From an uncultured Pelosinus sp. (GTDB taxonomy: Bacteria > Bacillota > Negativicutes > UMGS1260): a stretch of 27,781 nt of DNA. Location of the stretch: NCBI GenBank assembly GCA_900550105.1, contig URQW01000040.1, positions 1-27,781 of the forward strand. Reading direction: 5' to 3'. The position numbers and the translations under genes were made by a program. The notes under the pieces were generated by a model. The model did no database searches and was not told where the DNA came from. It saw nothing but the letters and a program-made list of their open reading frames with translations. This document shows, piece by piece, positions 1 to 8,434 of this stretch (its first letter is position 1; every line of letters starts with the position of its first letter).

Positions 1-134
1 CGCCTCGCGAAATGGAGGAAGCCATGCAGCTCTATAAGCTTGCGGGAAATCCGGTGCAAGACCGTCGATTTATAGCGCTATTACAATTCTTCCGTATGGA
101 GCGCCTTACGACTGAATTAGAGTTGAAGAAATGA
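1..134 (+). CDS. C-terminal fragment of an unrecognised protein
   Basis: The frame is open from the window edge (first full codon at 3) to TGA at 132-134 and gives the last 43 residues of a protein, with a soluble, charged, helical look (it contains LLQFFRMERLTTELELKK at the end). No family is recognisable from this tail. Its composition and codon use resemble the neighbouring genes, so it is probably the real 3' end of a gene lying upstream. A 48-bp gap without an obvious terminator separates it from the next gene, so co-transcription is possible. Confidence 0.5.
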   Translation, partial: PREMEEAMQLYKLAGNPVQDRRFIALLQFFRMERLTTELELKK

Positions 135-182
135 TGTATCGGTTTACTTAAATGAAACGATAGAAGGGAACTACATTTACTT

Positions 183-761
183 ATGAAAAAATGGATTGAT
201 CAGGCTTCACTGTGGATTTTTGATCGCTCTTTGTCGATTAGCTTTATGATTCTTTTAGCTACGATCCTTTGGATTGGGGCCAATGTGTTTTATCAAGATA
301 TGTCAAGTATTGATTTACGTCAGTTAGGGCGAGACGGCAAAGAACTTGGCAAAGTGTCGCTGCTGTTTGCTTTTGGCGCTTTTGCGTATTATGGCTTGCG
401 CGAGTTTTATATTTATGGCCGTAAAAAAATTCCTTTGGTAGCAAAGTACCAGGCTAACTTCCAGTTTGCTGTGACGGTTCTAAGACGGTTGCATATTTGG
501 TTTGGTGTTTTGGCGATTACCTTGGCAATTGACCATGGTTATTTATTATGGAGCATTTGGAATGTGCGTCATCCGGGTCTGGATTCTTTGCAGCGAGGAG
601 CAGGATCGGGTTTTTTGGCGTTGGCCTTCCTCGGCTGTTTGGCTATCTCAGGACTTTTGATCCGACGTTATGCAACAAAGCGCTCTTGGCGGACCGGTCA
701 TCGGTTTGGCGCTTTGCTGTTCTTTGCCGGCTATTTAGTACATCAGGCTAGATTTTTTTAA
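183..761 (+). CDS. Putative bis-haem transmembrane cytochrome (ferric reductase-like domain)
   Basis: This 192-residue membrane protein has about five hydrophobic segments (roughly 16-36, 58-75, 101-125, 143-161, 173-189). Histidines lie at 104, 118, 130, 173 and 187. H104/H118 and H173/H187 each have 13 residues between them, the pair spacing known for the two haems held between helices in ferric reductase/NOX-type and related cytochrome b domains. No flavin or NAD domain follows, so it would be a stand-alone electron-transfer subunit in the inner membrane, perhaps needing a partner. The ATG is preceded by AAGGGAA at a rather long 13-base spacing. The regulator gene begins 30 bp downstream and is probably co-transcribed. 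The cytochrome reading is inference from histidine spacing; it could be another small polytopic protein. Confidence 0.6.
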   Translation: MKKWIDQASLWIFDRSLSISFMILLATILWIGANVFYQDMSSIDLRQLGRDGKELGKVSLLFAFGAFAYYGLREFYIYGRKKIPLVAKYQANFQFAVTVLRRLHIWFGVLAITLAIDHGYLLWSIWNVRHPGLDSLQRGAGSGFLALAFLGCLAISGLLIRRYATKRSWRTGHRFGALLFFAGYLVHQARFF

Positions 762-791
762 GTTCATTTTAGCAGCAAAGGGGTATTTCTT

Positions 792-3700
792 ATGCGCTCT
801 GTTACATTACTCCAAAGTAAGCTGACGATTCCTGCTTTAGAAAATGATGTAATTCTTCGCGAGAGTCTGATTCAGATGCTGCAAGAGGCTGCTCGTAAGC
901 GCTTAGTTGTTTTTACTGCTGGTGCTGGCTATGGTAAGACAACCGTTTTAGTGCAATATTTAATGGGGAAAAAACGAATCTGCTGGTACAATCCTGGACC
1001 GGAAGATGATAATGTATATACTTTTTCTTTGTATCTGGCCGGAGCGCTTGATGCTTTATTGCCGGGAATCCGTTTATGGTATGAAGAAAAAATCAGCGAA
1101 GAAGAAAAATTTGACTGGAAAATTGCTTTTTCACTGTTAATGGCTGGTATGGAGCTGTTTAGTTCCAAATCGCCAGCTAGTATACTGGTAATTGATGACT
1201 GGCATCATGTACAGGATAGTAGCGAAATTCGCCTTTTCTTTAATCGTTTTCTCGCTTGCCGACCGGAGTGGTTACAGGTTATTTTGCTATCAAGGCAGCA
1301 GGTGGCTTTAGCTGAAGTGGAGCGACTGCGAGCGAGCGACGAGGTTTTGGATATTACCGAAGCGGAGCTTACTTTTTCTTTGACCGAAACGAAAAACTTG
1401 CTCCAACAATTTCATAGCAAACTCGATCATAAGCAGCAGATCAAGCAGATTTATGAATATACCGAGGGCTGGGTTATTGCGATTCGGTTGTTCATGAATT
1501 ATTGGCAAAAGGAGGGGCTATTTCCAGGGGAATCTTGGCAATTGGAACCAGATAAGCTAAAGGCTCTTTTTGAATATTTAGCCTATGATGTACTAGAACG
1601 ACAAACGCTAGAAATGCAGAACTTCCTATTGCAAACCGCTTTAACCGATTCTTTTTCCTTAGCCTACTGCAAAGAGGTTATGGGAGATCGGTTTTTTGCC
1701 GCTTTATTGGAGAAAGCCTTAAAAAAGGGCTTGTTTCTTTATAAAGTGGGACCTGATGTGTATCGTTATCATAATTTATTTCGTGAGTTTCTTTGTCGGG
1801 AAGCAAAATTTCGGATTGGCGACTTGGCGGCAACTTACAATAAAATTGGCCTTTTTTACAGAAAGCGCAAATTGATCGAACGGGCGCTACCGTTCTTGCT
1901 GTTAGCAGAAAATTGGCAAGCTCTTTGTGAATTACTTTGCGAAGAAGGCCGTCACTGGGTCAGCAGCGGCCGTGGTAAATTGCTCAAAAACTATATTGAG
2001 GAATTACCTGTCGAATATCGACAGCGTCCGGAGATTTATCTTGCTTTGGGCGACGATAGCCGTTTTGCCTGCCATTATGATCAGGCTATTGCCTGGTACA
2101 ATCAGGCTAAGACTGCTTTTGATGCAGCCAAGTGTTCTAGTGGCTGGAGTAAGGCCATGCGAAGCATTGGCGAAACTTACGTTGATATTATTCAGCCAGT
2201 TCATGCGCAAAATTATCTTAAATTAGCTTATAAAGCGCTAGATGTAGAGCTGACGCAAGAAAAAGCAGCGATACTTGGACTGATGGCTGAAAATATGATT
2301 AACCGCGGCAATCCGCGGCGGGCCGAGCGGTATCGTCGCCTAATGACTGGACTTATGCCCTTGGGATTAGAAGATAAAAATAATTTAGCAGCTCGTATTT
2401 TATTGCGAACAGGACGATTGAAAGAAGCAACGGAAATGCTGGAAAAACGCTATAGCCGTGAACAAGCATCCTATCACGTGCCGCGCTCGTTTCGTGAAAC
2501 GACGCTATTATTATCGCTTTGTTATACCTATAGCGGCAAACAGGAAGCGGCGATTTCCTTAGCTCAGGCGGGTATTGCTTTGGCGGAGAAGATGCGCTCG
2601 CCCTTTGTGTTGGCGATTGCCTATGTGCGCAAGGGCCATGCTTTGCTTCTGCGTGAAGCCACAAGGAAAGAGGCCTGGGAACTTTATGGCAAGGCCCTAG
2701 AAATTGCGGAACGAATGGGGATTTCCCGCAGTAAAACAGAACTGCTGCAAGGCTTATCGCTGCTTCATGCATTGAAGGGGGACTGGACGAAGGCTCGTAA
2801 AATTGGTTTAGAAGGAATTGCCATTACTGAAACAGTACAGGACCGCTGGTTCACCGCTGTCTTATACCATACCTTGGGAATGGGAGCAGTCATGGTAGAA
2901 AATCAGGCAGATGCCAAAACCTTTTTGCAGAAAGGGTTAGCTTTATTTTCTGCGTGCGGTGATTCGTTTGGACAGGCCGTTTCTTTCTGGTGGCTCGCCC
3001 TTTTGGCGGCAAAGTTGAAACAACGGACGGAATTTCAAGAATTCTATCAGCAGTTTTCGCAGCTTGTTGGAGAATATGGTTATGAGTTTTTGTTGGAAGG
3101 CCCTTCTTTGCTAGGAAATGTGGCCGCGTTATCTTATCAGCCTTTTGCGGAATGGTCGGCGGAATATGACGAGAGCGATAGGAACGGTGATAAAACCAAT
3201 ATCGAGTTGCGCATCAAGACGCTAGGCCCCTTGCAGCTGTGGCGGTACGGCGAGGAAGTGGCGTCAAGAGAGTGGCGGCGAGGTAGTTCACGACAACTTT
3301 TGGGGCTGCTGTTGACAGAAAGAAACTGTTTAGTGAGTAAAGAACGAATTATGTGCGAGCTATGGCCTGAGGTAAACCAACAAACAGCTTTGCGGAATTT
3401 TAAAGCTGCTTTGCATGATTTACTTGCTGTATTAGAGCCGTTGCGCCGTCCTCGTTCGCCTAGTTCTTATATTATAAGGAAAGGCAGCTGCTACCAATTG
3501 CTTTCTGAAAATATGGTGATTGATGTAAGTTGCTTTGAGACCGATTTAGCGAAGGGGATGAGGCTGGCCGAAGAAAGTTTAACTGATGATGATCAAGATA
3601 AGAATCAGAAGGCTCAAATGATCCTGGCAAACGCTTTGAAAGGGTATGAGGGCGAGTATTTGGCTGGCGAAAGTGGCAGTGATGCTGTGCAAAAAGAACG

Positions 3701-3983
3701 AGAACGACTCAGAACTTTAGCTGTAAACGGGGCTGAACTATTAGCCTTGCTGCATATGAAGCGGCAAGAATATGAGCAGGCGCTAAGCTGGTCACAATGG
3801 ATTTTGCGTCAGGATATTTGTTGGGAGAAAGCCTATCAATTTATGTTGGAGCTATATGGTAAACAGGCAAATCAAGTGATGCTAGTACGGACGTATCAGC
3901 GGTGCGTAGATGTACTAGAGACGGAATTAAGTGTTACGCCTTCGCCTGAAACAGTAAAACTGTTCCGGCGTTATCGGGAATAA
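792..3983 (+). CDS. Large MalT-like / BTAD (SARP-type) transcriptional activator
   Basis: The 1063-residue protein starts with a STAND/MalT-like ATPase: Walker A GAGYGKT at 44-50 and Walker B ILVIDDW at 131-137. A long helical, TPR-like region (about 370-790) follows. The C-terminus carries an OmpR/SARP-type winged helix from about 804 (IELRIKTLGPLQLW) and a bacterial transcriptional activator domain (BTAD) from about 905 to the end. There is no LuxR-type HTH; DNA binding is by the winged helix. In this class, ligand and nucleotide binding by the ATPase/TPR part usually gates activation. The ATG at 792 follows AAAGGGG. A strong terminator lies at 4022-4061. Beyond it, the promoter of the hydrolase/porin operon carries SARP-type direct repeats, making that operon the likely target (inference). 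Length and domain order are normal for MalT-BTAD proteins. Confidence 0.88.
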   Translation: MRSVTLLQSKLTIPALENDVILRESLIQMLQEAARKRLVVFTAGAGYGKTTVLVQYLMGKKRICWYNPGPEDDNVYTFSLYLAGALDALLPGIRLWYEEKISEEEKFDWKIAFSLLMAGMELFSSKSPASILVIDDWHHVQDSSEIRLFFNRFLACRPEWLQVILLSRQQVALAEVERLRASDEVLDITEAELTFSLTETKNLLQQFHSKLDHKQQIKQIYEYTEGWVIAIRLFMNYWQKEGLFPGESWQLEPDKLKALFEYLAYDVLERQTLEMQNFLLQTALTDSFSLAYCKEVMGDRFFAALLEKALKKGLFLYKVGPDVYRYHNLFREFLCREAKFRIGDLAATYNKIGLFYRKRKLIERALPFLLLAENWQALCELLCEEGRHWVSSGRGKLLKNYIEELPVEYRQRPEIYLALGDDSRFACHYDQAIAWYNQAKTAFDAAKCSSGWSKAMRSIGETYVDIIQPVHAQNYLKLAYKALDVELTQEKAAILGLMAENMINRGNPRRAERYRRLMTGLMPLGLEDKNNLAARILLRTGRLKEATEMLEKRYSREQASYHVPRSFRETTLLLSLCYTYSGKQEAAISLAQAGIALAEKMRSPFVLAIAYVRKGHALLLREATRKEAWELYGKALEIAERMGISRSKTELLQGLSLLHALKGDWTKARKIGLEGIAITETVQDRWFTAVLYHTLGMGAVMVENQADAKTFLQKGLALFSACGDSFGQAVSFWWLALLAAKLKQRTEFQEFYQQFSQLVGEYGYEFLLEGPSLLGNVAALSYQPFAEWSAEYDESDRNGDKTNIELRIKTLGPLQLWRYGEEVASREWRRGSSRQLLGLLLTERNCLVSKERIMCELWPEVNQQTALRNFKAALHDLLAVLEPLRRPRSPSSYIIRKGSCYQLLSENMVIDVSCFETDLAKGMRLAEESLTDDDQDKNQKAQMILANALKGYEGEYLAGESGSDAVQKERERLRTLAVNGAELLALLHMKRQEYEQALSWSQWILRQDICWEKAYQFMLELYGKQANQVMLVRTYQRCVDVLETELSVTPSPETVKLFRRYRE

Positions 3984-4021
3984 TTCTATATTTTCCTAGA
4001 AAACTGAAAATGTATCATTTC

Positions 4022-4061
4022 AAAAGGCCAAATTGCTAATTTTCGCAATTTGGCCTTTTTT
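4022..4061 (+). terminator. Rho-independent terminator after the BTAD regulator
   Basis: A perfect 15-bp stem (4022-4036 with 4045-4059) encloses an 8-base loop, with T-richness running through the 3' arm. It separates the regulator from the hydrolase operon. Confidence 0.93.
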
Positions 4062-4104
4062 GTGACTATTTCGTAACTTGTTAGTAACTTCCTTTCGTTA
4101 CAAT
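4062..4104 (+). promoter_or_regulatory. SARP-type activator site and promoter of the hydrolase/porin operon
   Basis: Three heptamers lie in direct orientation at an exact 11-bp period: GTGACTA (4062-4068), GTAACTT (4073-4079) and GTAACTT (4084-4090). The last is separated by exactly 8 bp from the -10 box TACAAT (4099-4104). There is no good -35 box: TTGTTA at 4078-4083 leaves only 15 bp. This is the published geometry for SARP-family activators: heptamer direct repeats with 4-bp spacers, the last 8 bp upstream of -10. The predicted transcript starts near 4111, about 25 bases before the GTG at 4136. The gene just upstream encodes a BTAD/winged-helix protein. Confidence 0.72.
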
Positions 4105-4135
4105 AAAAGCAATCTAATTAAAGGAGGCTGATATT

Positions 4136-4915
4136 GTGTTAGCTCAGGTGAATGGGATTCAGCTTTATTATGAAACAGCAGGCGAAGGTGAGGCCATTGT
4201 GTTTATTCATGGCCTAGGGGAGAATAGTAGTTCCTGGCAGCGGCAAATGGAAGCGTTTCAGAAAACGCATCGTGTTATTGCCATGGATCTTAGAGGGCAT
4301 GGCCAAAGTGAAGACAATGACGCAGTCATTACGATGGAACTTTTTGCGCAGGATGTACTTGGACTCATGGATATCTTGCACATTGATCAAGCCCACTTTG
4401 TCGGTCACTCCATGGGCGGGCTGATTAGTCAAGAGATTGCAGCACATAATCTTTCGCGCATTCTTACGATGACCTTAAGTGATAGTGCTGGTTTTTATCC
4501 TCCGCCCATGGGAACAACAGGCTTAGAAACACGGTTGCATAATATCGACACTTTGCCGATGGCGCAAATGGCGGCAACCATTGCTACTGTGGCTTGTCGT
4601 CCTGATGTACCAGAATCAGTAAAAGCCGATATTGAAGCGATGTTTGCTCAGAACCGCAAGAAATCGTATCGCGAGGCGACCATCGCTACACTGCAGGCTG
4701 ATTATCGCCACGAACATCATAAAATGACAGTACCTGTATTATTACTTGTTGGTGAGTTTGATCAAACTACGCCACTTTCTTATGCCCAGTTTTTGTTGGA
4801 AGCTTTGCCAAATGCTACGTTAAAAGTCATTTCGCAAGCAGCTCATATGACAAAAATGGAAAATCCCACGGAGTATAATGCGCTACTTAGCGAATTTTTG
4901 CAAGGGGGGAAATAA
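4136..4915 (+). CDS. Alpha/beta hydrolase, first gene of the operon
   Basis: This 259-residue protein is a standard alpha/beta hydrolase without a signal peptide. It shows the oxyanion motif FIHGLG (23-28) and the nucleophile elbow GHSMGG (Ser92). The probable acid is Asp209 in LLVGEFDQTTP and the base His237 in AAHMTKMENP, so the triad is complete. The substrate cannot be told; such proteins act on esters, lactones, enol-lactones or C-C bonds. The GTG start is chosen because AAAGGAGG sits at 4120-4127, 8 bases upstream. The stop codon is one base from the MFS start, so translation is probably coupled. It is preceded by the SARP-like promoter. Confidence 0.9.
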   Translation: MLAQVNGIQLYYETAGEGEAIVFIHGLGENSSSWQRQMEAFQKTHRVIAMDLRGHGQSEDNDAVITMELFAQDVLGLMDILHIDQAHFVGHSMGGLISQEIAAHNLSRILTMTLSDSAGFYPPPMGTTGLETRLHNIDTLPMAQMAATIATVACRPDVPESVKADIEAMFAQNRKKSYREATIATLQADYRHEHHKMTVPVLLLVGEFDQTTPLSYAQFLLEALPNATLKVISQAAHMTKMENPTEYNALLSEFLQGGK

Positions 4916-4916
4916 T

Positions 4917-6191
4917 ATGGGCCAAGAAAAGAAATTCTTTTACGGCTGGTGGATTGTTTTCGTTGCTTTTTTATCGGTAGCGATTACTTATGGGACGAAA
5001 GGGGTTTTTGGCGTCGTTCAATTGCAGATGCTTGACGAGCTTCACTGGACACGAGCTTCGATTGCCGGTGCTATGTCGGCAAATATGCTTGTTTATGCTT
5101 TGGCAGCGCCCTTTGTTGGCAAATTTATGGATAAAGTTGGAATACGGACTGTTTTGATGGTTGGCGGGTTTTTGACAGGTGTTGCTTTTTTACTTGTCAC
5201 GACAGTCACTGAGACTTGGCAGTTTTACTTATATTATGGTTTATTACTTGGTCTTGCCAATACGGGAATGGGCATGATTCCTGGTCCGACAGCGGTCAAT
5301 CGTTGGTTTGTTCGTAAACGCGGCAGAGCTTTGTCGATGGCCTTGGTGGCATCTCCCGGCGGTATCGCTGTGTTTACTTTTTTGGCGAAAGACTTGCTGC
5401 CGACAATTGGTTGGAAAGGTCTTGTAAGTATTATGGGGATTGCCTCTTTTGTTCTGGTTATACTGCCTGCTTATTTTTTCATGCGCTCTAATCCAGAAGA
5501 AATGGGACTGCTACCTGATGGCGATACGGAGAAACCGCAAGCGACGGTGGCCGCTGCAGCAGGACCGGATCAAAGCAGCGAACGTCAATGGACCTTAACG
5601 CAGCTATTTACATCACCATTAGCCCTTGGTGTATTTTTCGCTTATTTTGTTATGGGCGGCAACGGCTGGGCGCAGCAAGTACACCAGGTGCCGCATTTGA
5701 TTAAAATGGGTCTGAGCAAAGACGCGGCAACAGTTGCGCTTGGCATGAATATGATCCTTGCCGTATTATCTATGTTGATTTGGCCAGCTATTTCTGACTT
5801 TATTAAACGTCGTACTGCTGTTATTTTATCCTTACTCATTCAAGCGGCAGGGACCATGCTGCTGCTAAATGCGCATGATATGACCATGACTTATGCTTTT
5901 GTCGTGATTATGGGCATCTCTCATTATGGTAGCTATGGTTTGTTCTCCGCTTTTGCTGCGGATACGTTTGGACGGAAAAGTCTTGGCACGGTCAGCGGTG
6001 CTATGGCGATGATCGGAGCAGGCGGCGCAGCCCTTGGCATTTATGCTGGCGGAGCTATTTATGATGCTACAGGCAGTTACAATCTGCTCTGGCAAGTCGG
6101 TTTTGGCGGTCTCTTGGCAGGAGCGCTGCTGGTTTTTTTGATGCGGTCCAAAGATGCGGCACAAAGCACGACAGCAGGTCATGCTAGCTAA
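4917..6191 (+). CDS. MFS transporter (OFA/monocarboxylate-like)
   Basis: A 424-residue, 12-helix major facilitator. The N-terminus (FYGWWIVFVAF) is typical of the oxalate/formate antiporter and monocarboxylate-carrier-like groups. The helix 2-3 loop has a motif-A-like GKFMDKVGIRT. A hydrophilic loop (about 190-220) separates the two six-helix halves. The ATG at 4917 is preferred over a longer in-frame start because AAGGGGGGAAA lies directly before it and the longer form would overlap the hydrolase gene. It should act in the inner membrane, probably on a carboxylate; its position between hydrolase genes suggests it moves a hydrolysis product or the substrate. The precise substrate is not deducible. 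Confidence 0.88.
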   Translation: MGQEKKFFYGWWIVFVAFLSVAITYGTKGVFGVVQLQMLDELHWTRASIAGAMSANMLVYALAAPFVGKFMDKVGIRTVLMVGGFLTGVAFLLVTTVTETWQFYLYYGLLLGLANTGMGMIPGPTAVNRWFVRKRGRALSMALVASPGGIAVFTFLAKDLLPTIGWKGLVSIMGIASFVLVILPAYFFMRSNPEEMGLLPDGDTEKPQATVAAAAGPDQSSERQWTLTQLFTSPLALGVFFAYFVMGGNGWAQQVHQVPHLIKMGLSKDAATVALGMNMILAVLSMLIWPAISDFIKRRTAVILSLLIQAAGTMLLLNAHDMTMTYAFVVIMGISHYGSYGLFSAFAADTFGRKSLGTVSGAMAMIGAGGAALGIYAGGAIYDATGSYNLLWQVGFGGLLAGALLVFLMRSKDAAQSTTAGHAS

Positions 6192-6213
6192 AGTGGGATG
6201 GGGGAGAGTGAGA

Positions 6214-7629
6214 GTGGTGCGAAGTAAAATCAAAATTTTATGTCTGGCATTGCTGCTGCTTTGCTTCTCTGTACCAGGATATGCAATGTCTACACTGCTT
6301 CCTGGAGCACATACGGTCAATGTGATTGAATATGACGACCTTACTACGAATAATCCGGCTATTGGCGCTCTATCAGAAGCGCGGCGTGTGGCTCTAGGCG
6401 AAAATGATTGGTCTTCCGGAAAGCCAGTTCGTCCGGAATGGTATAAACCGAAATTGAAAATTCCTGGGCGGGAAGTCACGGGGTATTTCGAGGATTGCTA
6501 TTTTTTAATTAGAATCCCGCAAAATTGGAATGGACGACTTGTTGTTGTCGGGGCGCCAGGGTTTGGTGATGCTCGTTCTACTGACGCTGTAATTAGCGAT
6601 TATGTCTTGACAAAAGTCGATGAGCAAGGCGGCAGCTATGCCTATGCTGTATGTGATAAGGGTACAACGGGCGAGCAAATCCCTGCTCCTGATGGGAAAA
6701 TTTATCCTTGGGCGAAAGCCATGAACGCTTTAAGCAGTCAAGAGGATTCCTTAGAAGAATGGAATTTGCGGCTGCATCAGCTGACTGTTGCTGCGAAGTC
6801 GCTGCTAAAATCCTGGAAGGGCAAAGAACCTGTCTATACTTATTTATGGGGGTATTCGAACGGCGGTTATATAGCGCGCTACGCCATTGAACAGGACAGT
6901 GCTTTATATGATGGCATGCTTGACTGGGAAGGCGTTCTCTGGCGAGCTAGAGAGGAGAATTTAATATCAAGTTTAACTACGGCAGTAAACTCATGGGAGA
7001 TACTGAAACAATCACAGGTCGATCCACTGCGGCGACAGCAGGCTATTGCGGCGTTAGAACGTTTGGGACTGCCGATCGAATCAGAATTTCTCTGGCCACT
7101 CCATGGTACGGCCTATTGGTTGCCCACACTAAATCTTCACAGAATGAAATACGATCCTGAGTATCTTACGCGTAATTGGTGGGAGTTTTTATCTCATCCT
7201 GAAGATTATCAGCATTATGATTGGTTGGCGCGGCCAGAATTTATTAAAGACCGTATCGCTCGTTTTGAAAATAACGGGAATATACAAAAACCAGTGATTA
7301 CCGTTCATGGAACCTGGGATTCACTGCTTTTTGCCAATGTTCATGCGAAAGCCTATGAACGGCTGGTAAAGTCACAAGGTAAAGAAGCCTTATACAGGCT
7401 GTATATGGTTGAACAAGGGAATCATTTTGAAGGTTTGGTTAATAAACCAGGCGTCGATTCAGAGCATAAATTACAGCCCTTGATGCCTTACGTGCATCAA
7501 TCTTTTGATGTACTTGTGAACTGGGTGGAAAAAGGGATTCCAGCGCCTGCCAGTATGACGCTGCCTGTTCCCGCCAATAAAGACAAGGCCATTGATCTTT
7601 GGACAGGTTATGAGATTGACAAATATTAA
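6214..7629 (+). CDS. Exported alpha/beta hydrolase (putative esterase)
   Basis: The protein (471 residues from the GTG at 6214) begins with a basic stretch and a hydrophobic core ending in GYA, a probable signal peptidase I site, so it should be periplasmic in a diderm. The nucleophile motif is GYSNGG (Ser215). Asp369 in VHGTWDS and His404 in QGNHFEG complete a likely triad. The insert between nucleophile and acid is long (about 150 residues), as in larger esterases such as oligomer hydrolases or tannase-like enzymes; I could not assign the exact family. GTG 6214 or 6217 is chosen because GGGGGAG (6200-6206) lies at suitable spacing; in-frame ATGs at 6154 and 6181 lie inside the MFS gene and lack this site. 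The gap to the MFS stop is 22 bp. Confidence 0.82.
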   Translation: MVRSKIKILCLALLLLCFSVPGYAMSTLLPGAHTVNVIEYDDLTTNNPAIGALSEARRVALGENDWSSGKPVRPEWYKPKLKIPGREVTGYFEDCYFLIRIPQNWNGRLVVVGAPGFGDARSTDAVISDYVLTKVDEQGGSYAYAVCDKGTTGEQIPAPDGKIYPWAKAMNALSSQEDSLEEWNLRLHQLTVAAKSLLKSWKGKEPVYTYLWGYSNGGYIARYAIEQDSALYDGMLDWEGVLWRAREENLISSLTTAVNSWEILKQSQVDPLRRQQAIAALERLGLPIESEFLWPLHGTAYWLPTLNLHRMKYDPEYLTRNWWEFLSHPEDYQHYDWLARPEFIKDRIARFENNGNIQKPVITVHGTWDSLLFANVHAKAYERLVKSQGKEALYRLYMVEQGNHFEGLVNKPGVDSEHKLQPLMPYVHQSFDVLVNWVEKGIPAPASMTLPVPANKDKAIDLWTGYEIDKY

Positions 7630-7646
7630 AAAGGCAGGGAAACCTT

Positions 7647-8396
7647 ATGACATCGCGTAAACTTGCGTATTTGACGCAGGGAAAGGGCTCTACAACGGTT
7701 GTCTTTATTCATGGAAATTTAGCTTCTTCTCAGTGGTGGAATATGGTCATGAAGCGGTTGGAATCTGCTTGTCAAATGATTGCGGTTGATTTAACTGGTT
7801 ATGGTGCGAGCCAGCCGGGACGTGAGGCTGTGACGCTAACGGATCACGCAAAAGATATACAAAAAACCTTAGATTCTATGGAATTAACAAGCTTTATTTT
7901 GGTCGGCCATTCCCTTGGCGGTGCTGTAGCTATGAAGTTTGCTGAATTGTTTCCCGAAAAGCTGCTGGGTCTGATTCTGATTGACTCTGTTTCTTTGCAC
8001 GGACTCGATACGATGAATTATGCCGCCTTAGAGACGGTTGTTTCACAGGAAGAACTGCTGATTGCTTCTCTGCTACACACTTTAGCGGTTCCCGTAAGTC
8101 CGGAAATTAAAGAACTTATGACAAGAGAGTGTCTGAAAGCTAAGGCTGCGTTTATTCCCAATACACATGCTTTGGAAAGGGCTGATTTTAGCCAAATGGC
8201 GGCAGCTTTTGCGAAACCTGTTCTTGTAATTCATGGGAAACTTGACAATGTGATTCCTTATGAAGCGGGGCAAGCGCTAGCTAAGGCTTTTCCCAGTGGT
8301 GAATTTATTCTATTTGATGCGGTTGGACATAATCCGCCGCTGGAAGATCCCGATTTGTTAACGGCGCAATTGGTGCGGTTTTTGGCAAAAGTATAA
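7647..8396 (+). CDS. Alpha/beta hydrolase, third hydrolase of the operon
   Basis: 249 residues, no signal peptide, so probably cytoplasmic. Motifs: FIHGNLAS (oxyanion region, 20-27), GHSLGG (87-92, Ser89 nucleophile), Asp200 in VIHGKLDNVIP and His228 in AVGHNPPLEDP, so the triad is complete. It is only moderately similar to the first hydrolase gene of the operon and does not look like a recent duplicate. The gap of 17 bp from the exported hydrolase and the weak GGCAGGG ribosome site fit an internal operon gene. It probably acts on the same substrate chain after uptake (inference). Confidence 0.88.
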   Translation: MTSRKLAYLTQGKGSTTVVFIHGNLASSQWWNMVMKRLESACQMIAVDLTGYGASQPGREAVTLTDHAKDIQKTLDSMELTSFILVGHSLGGAVAMKFAELFPEKLLGLILIDSVSLHGLDTMNYAALETVVSQEELLIASLLHTLAVPVSPEIKELMTRECLKAKAAFIPNTHALERADFSQMAAAFAKPVLVIHGKLDNVIPYEAGQALAKAFPSGEFILFDAVGHNPPLEDPDLLTAQLVRFLAKV

Positions 8397-8434
8397 ATGC
8401 GAGGAGTTTGGGGTAAAGGAGAGACGGAGAGGAT

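Noticed and set aside
2353..2772. 139-codon open frame on the minus strand
   Set aside because: Antisense to the TPR-like region of the BTAD regulator; no ribosome site and no recognisable domain.
5865..6479. 204-codon open frame on the minus strand
   Set aside because: It lies antisense to the MFS and exported hydrolase genes, both clearly coding; composition is that of a reverse shadow and it has no family features.
4136..8396. Recent tandem duplication of the two small hydrolase genes
   Set aside because: The two proteins share only family motifs; surrounding sequences and lengths differ, so they are distant paralogues.
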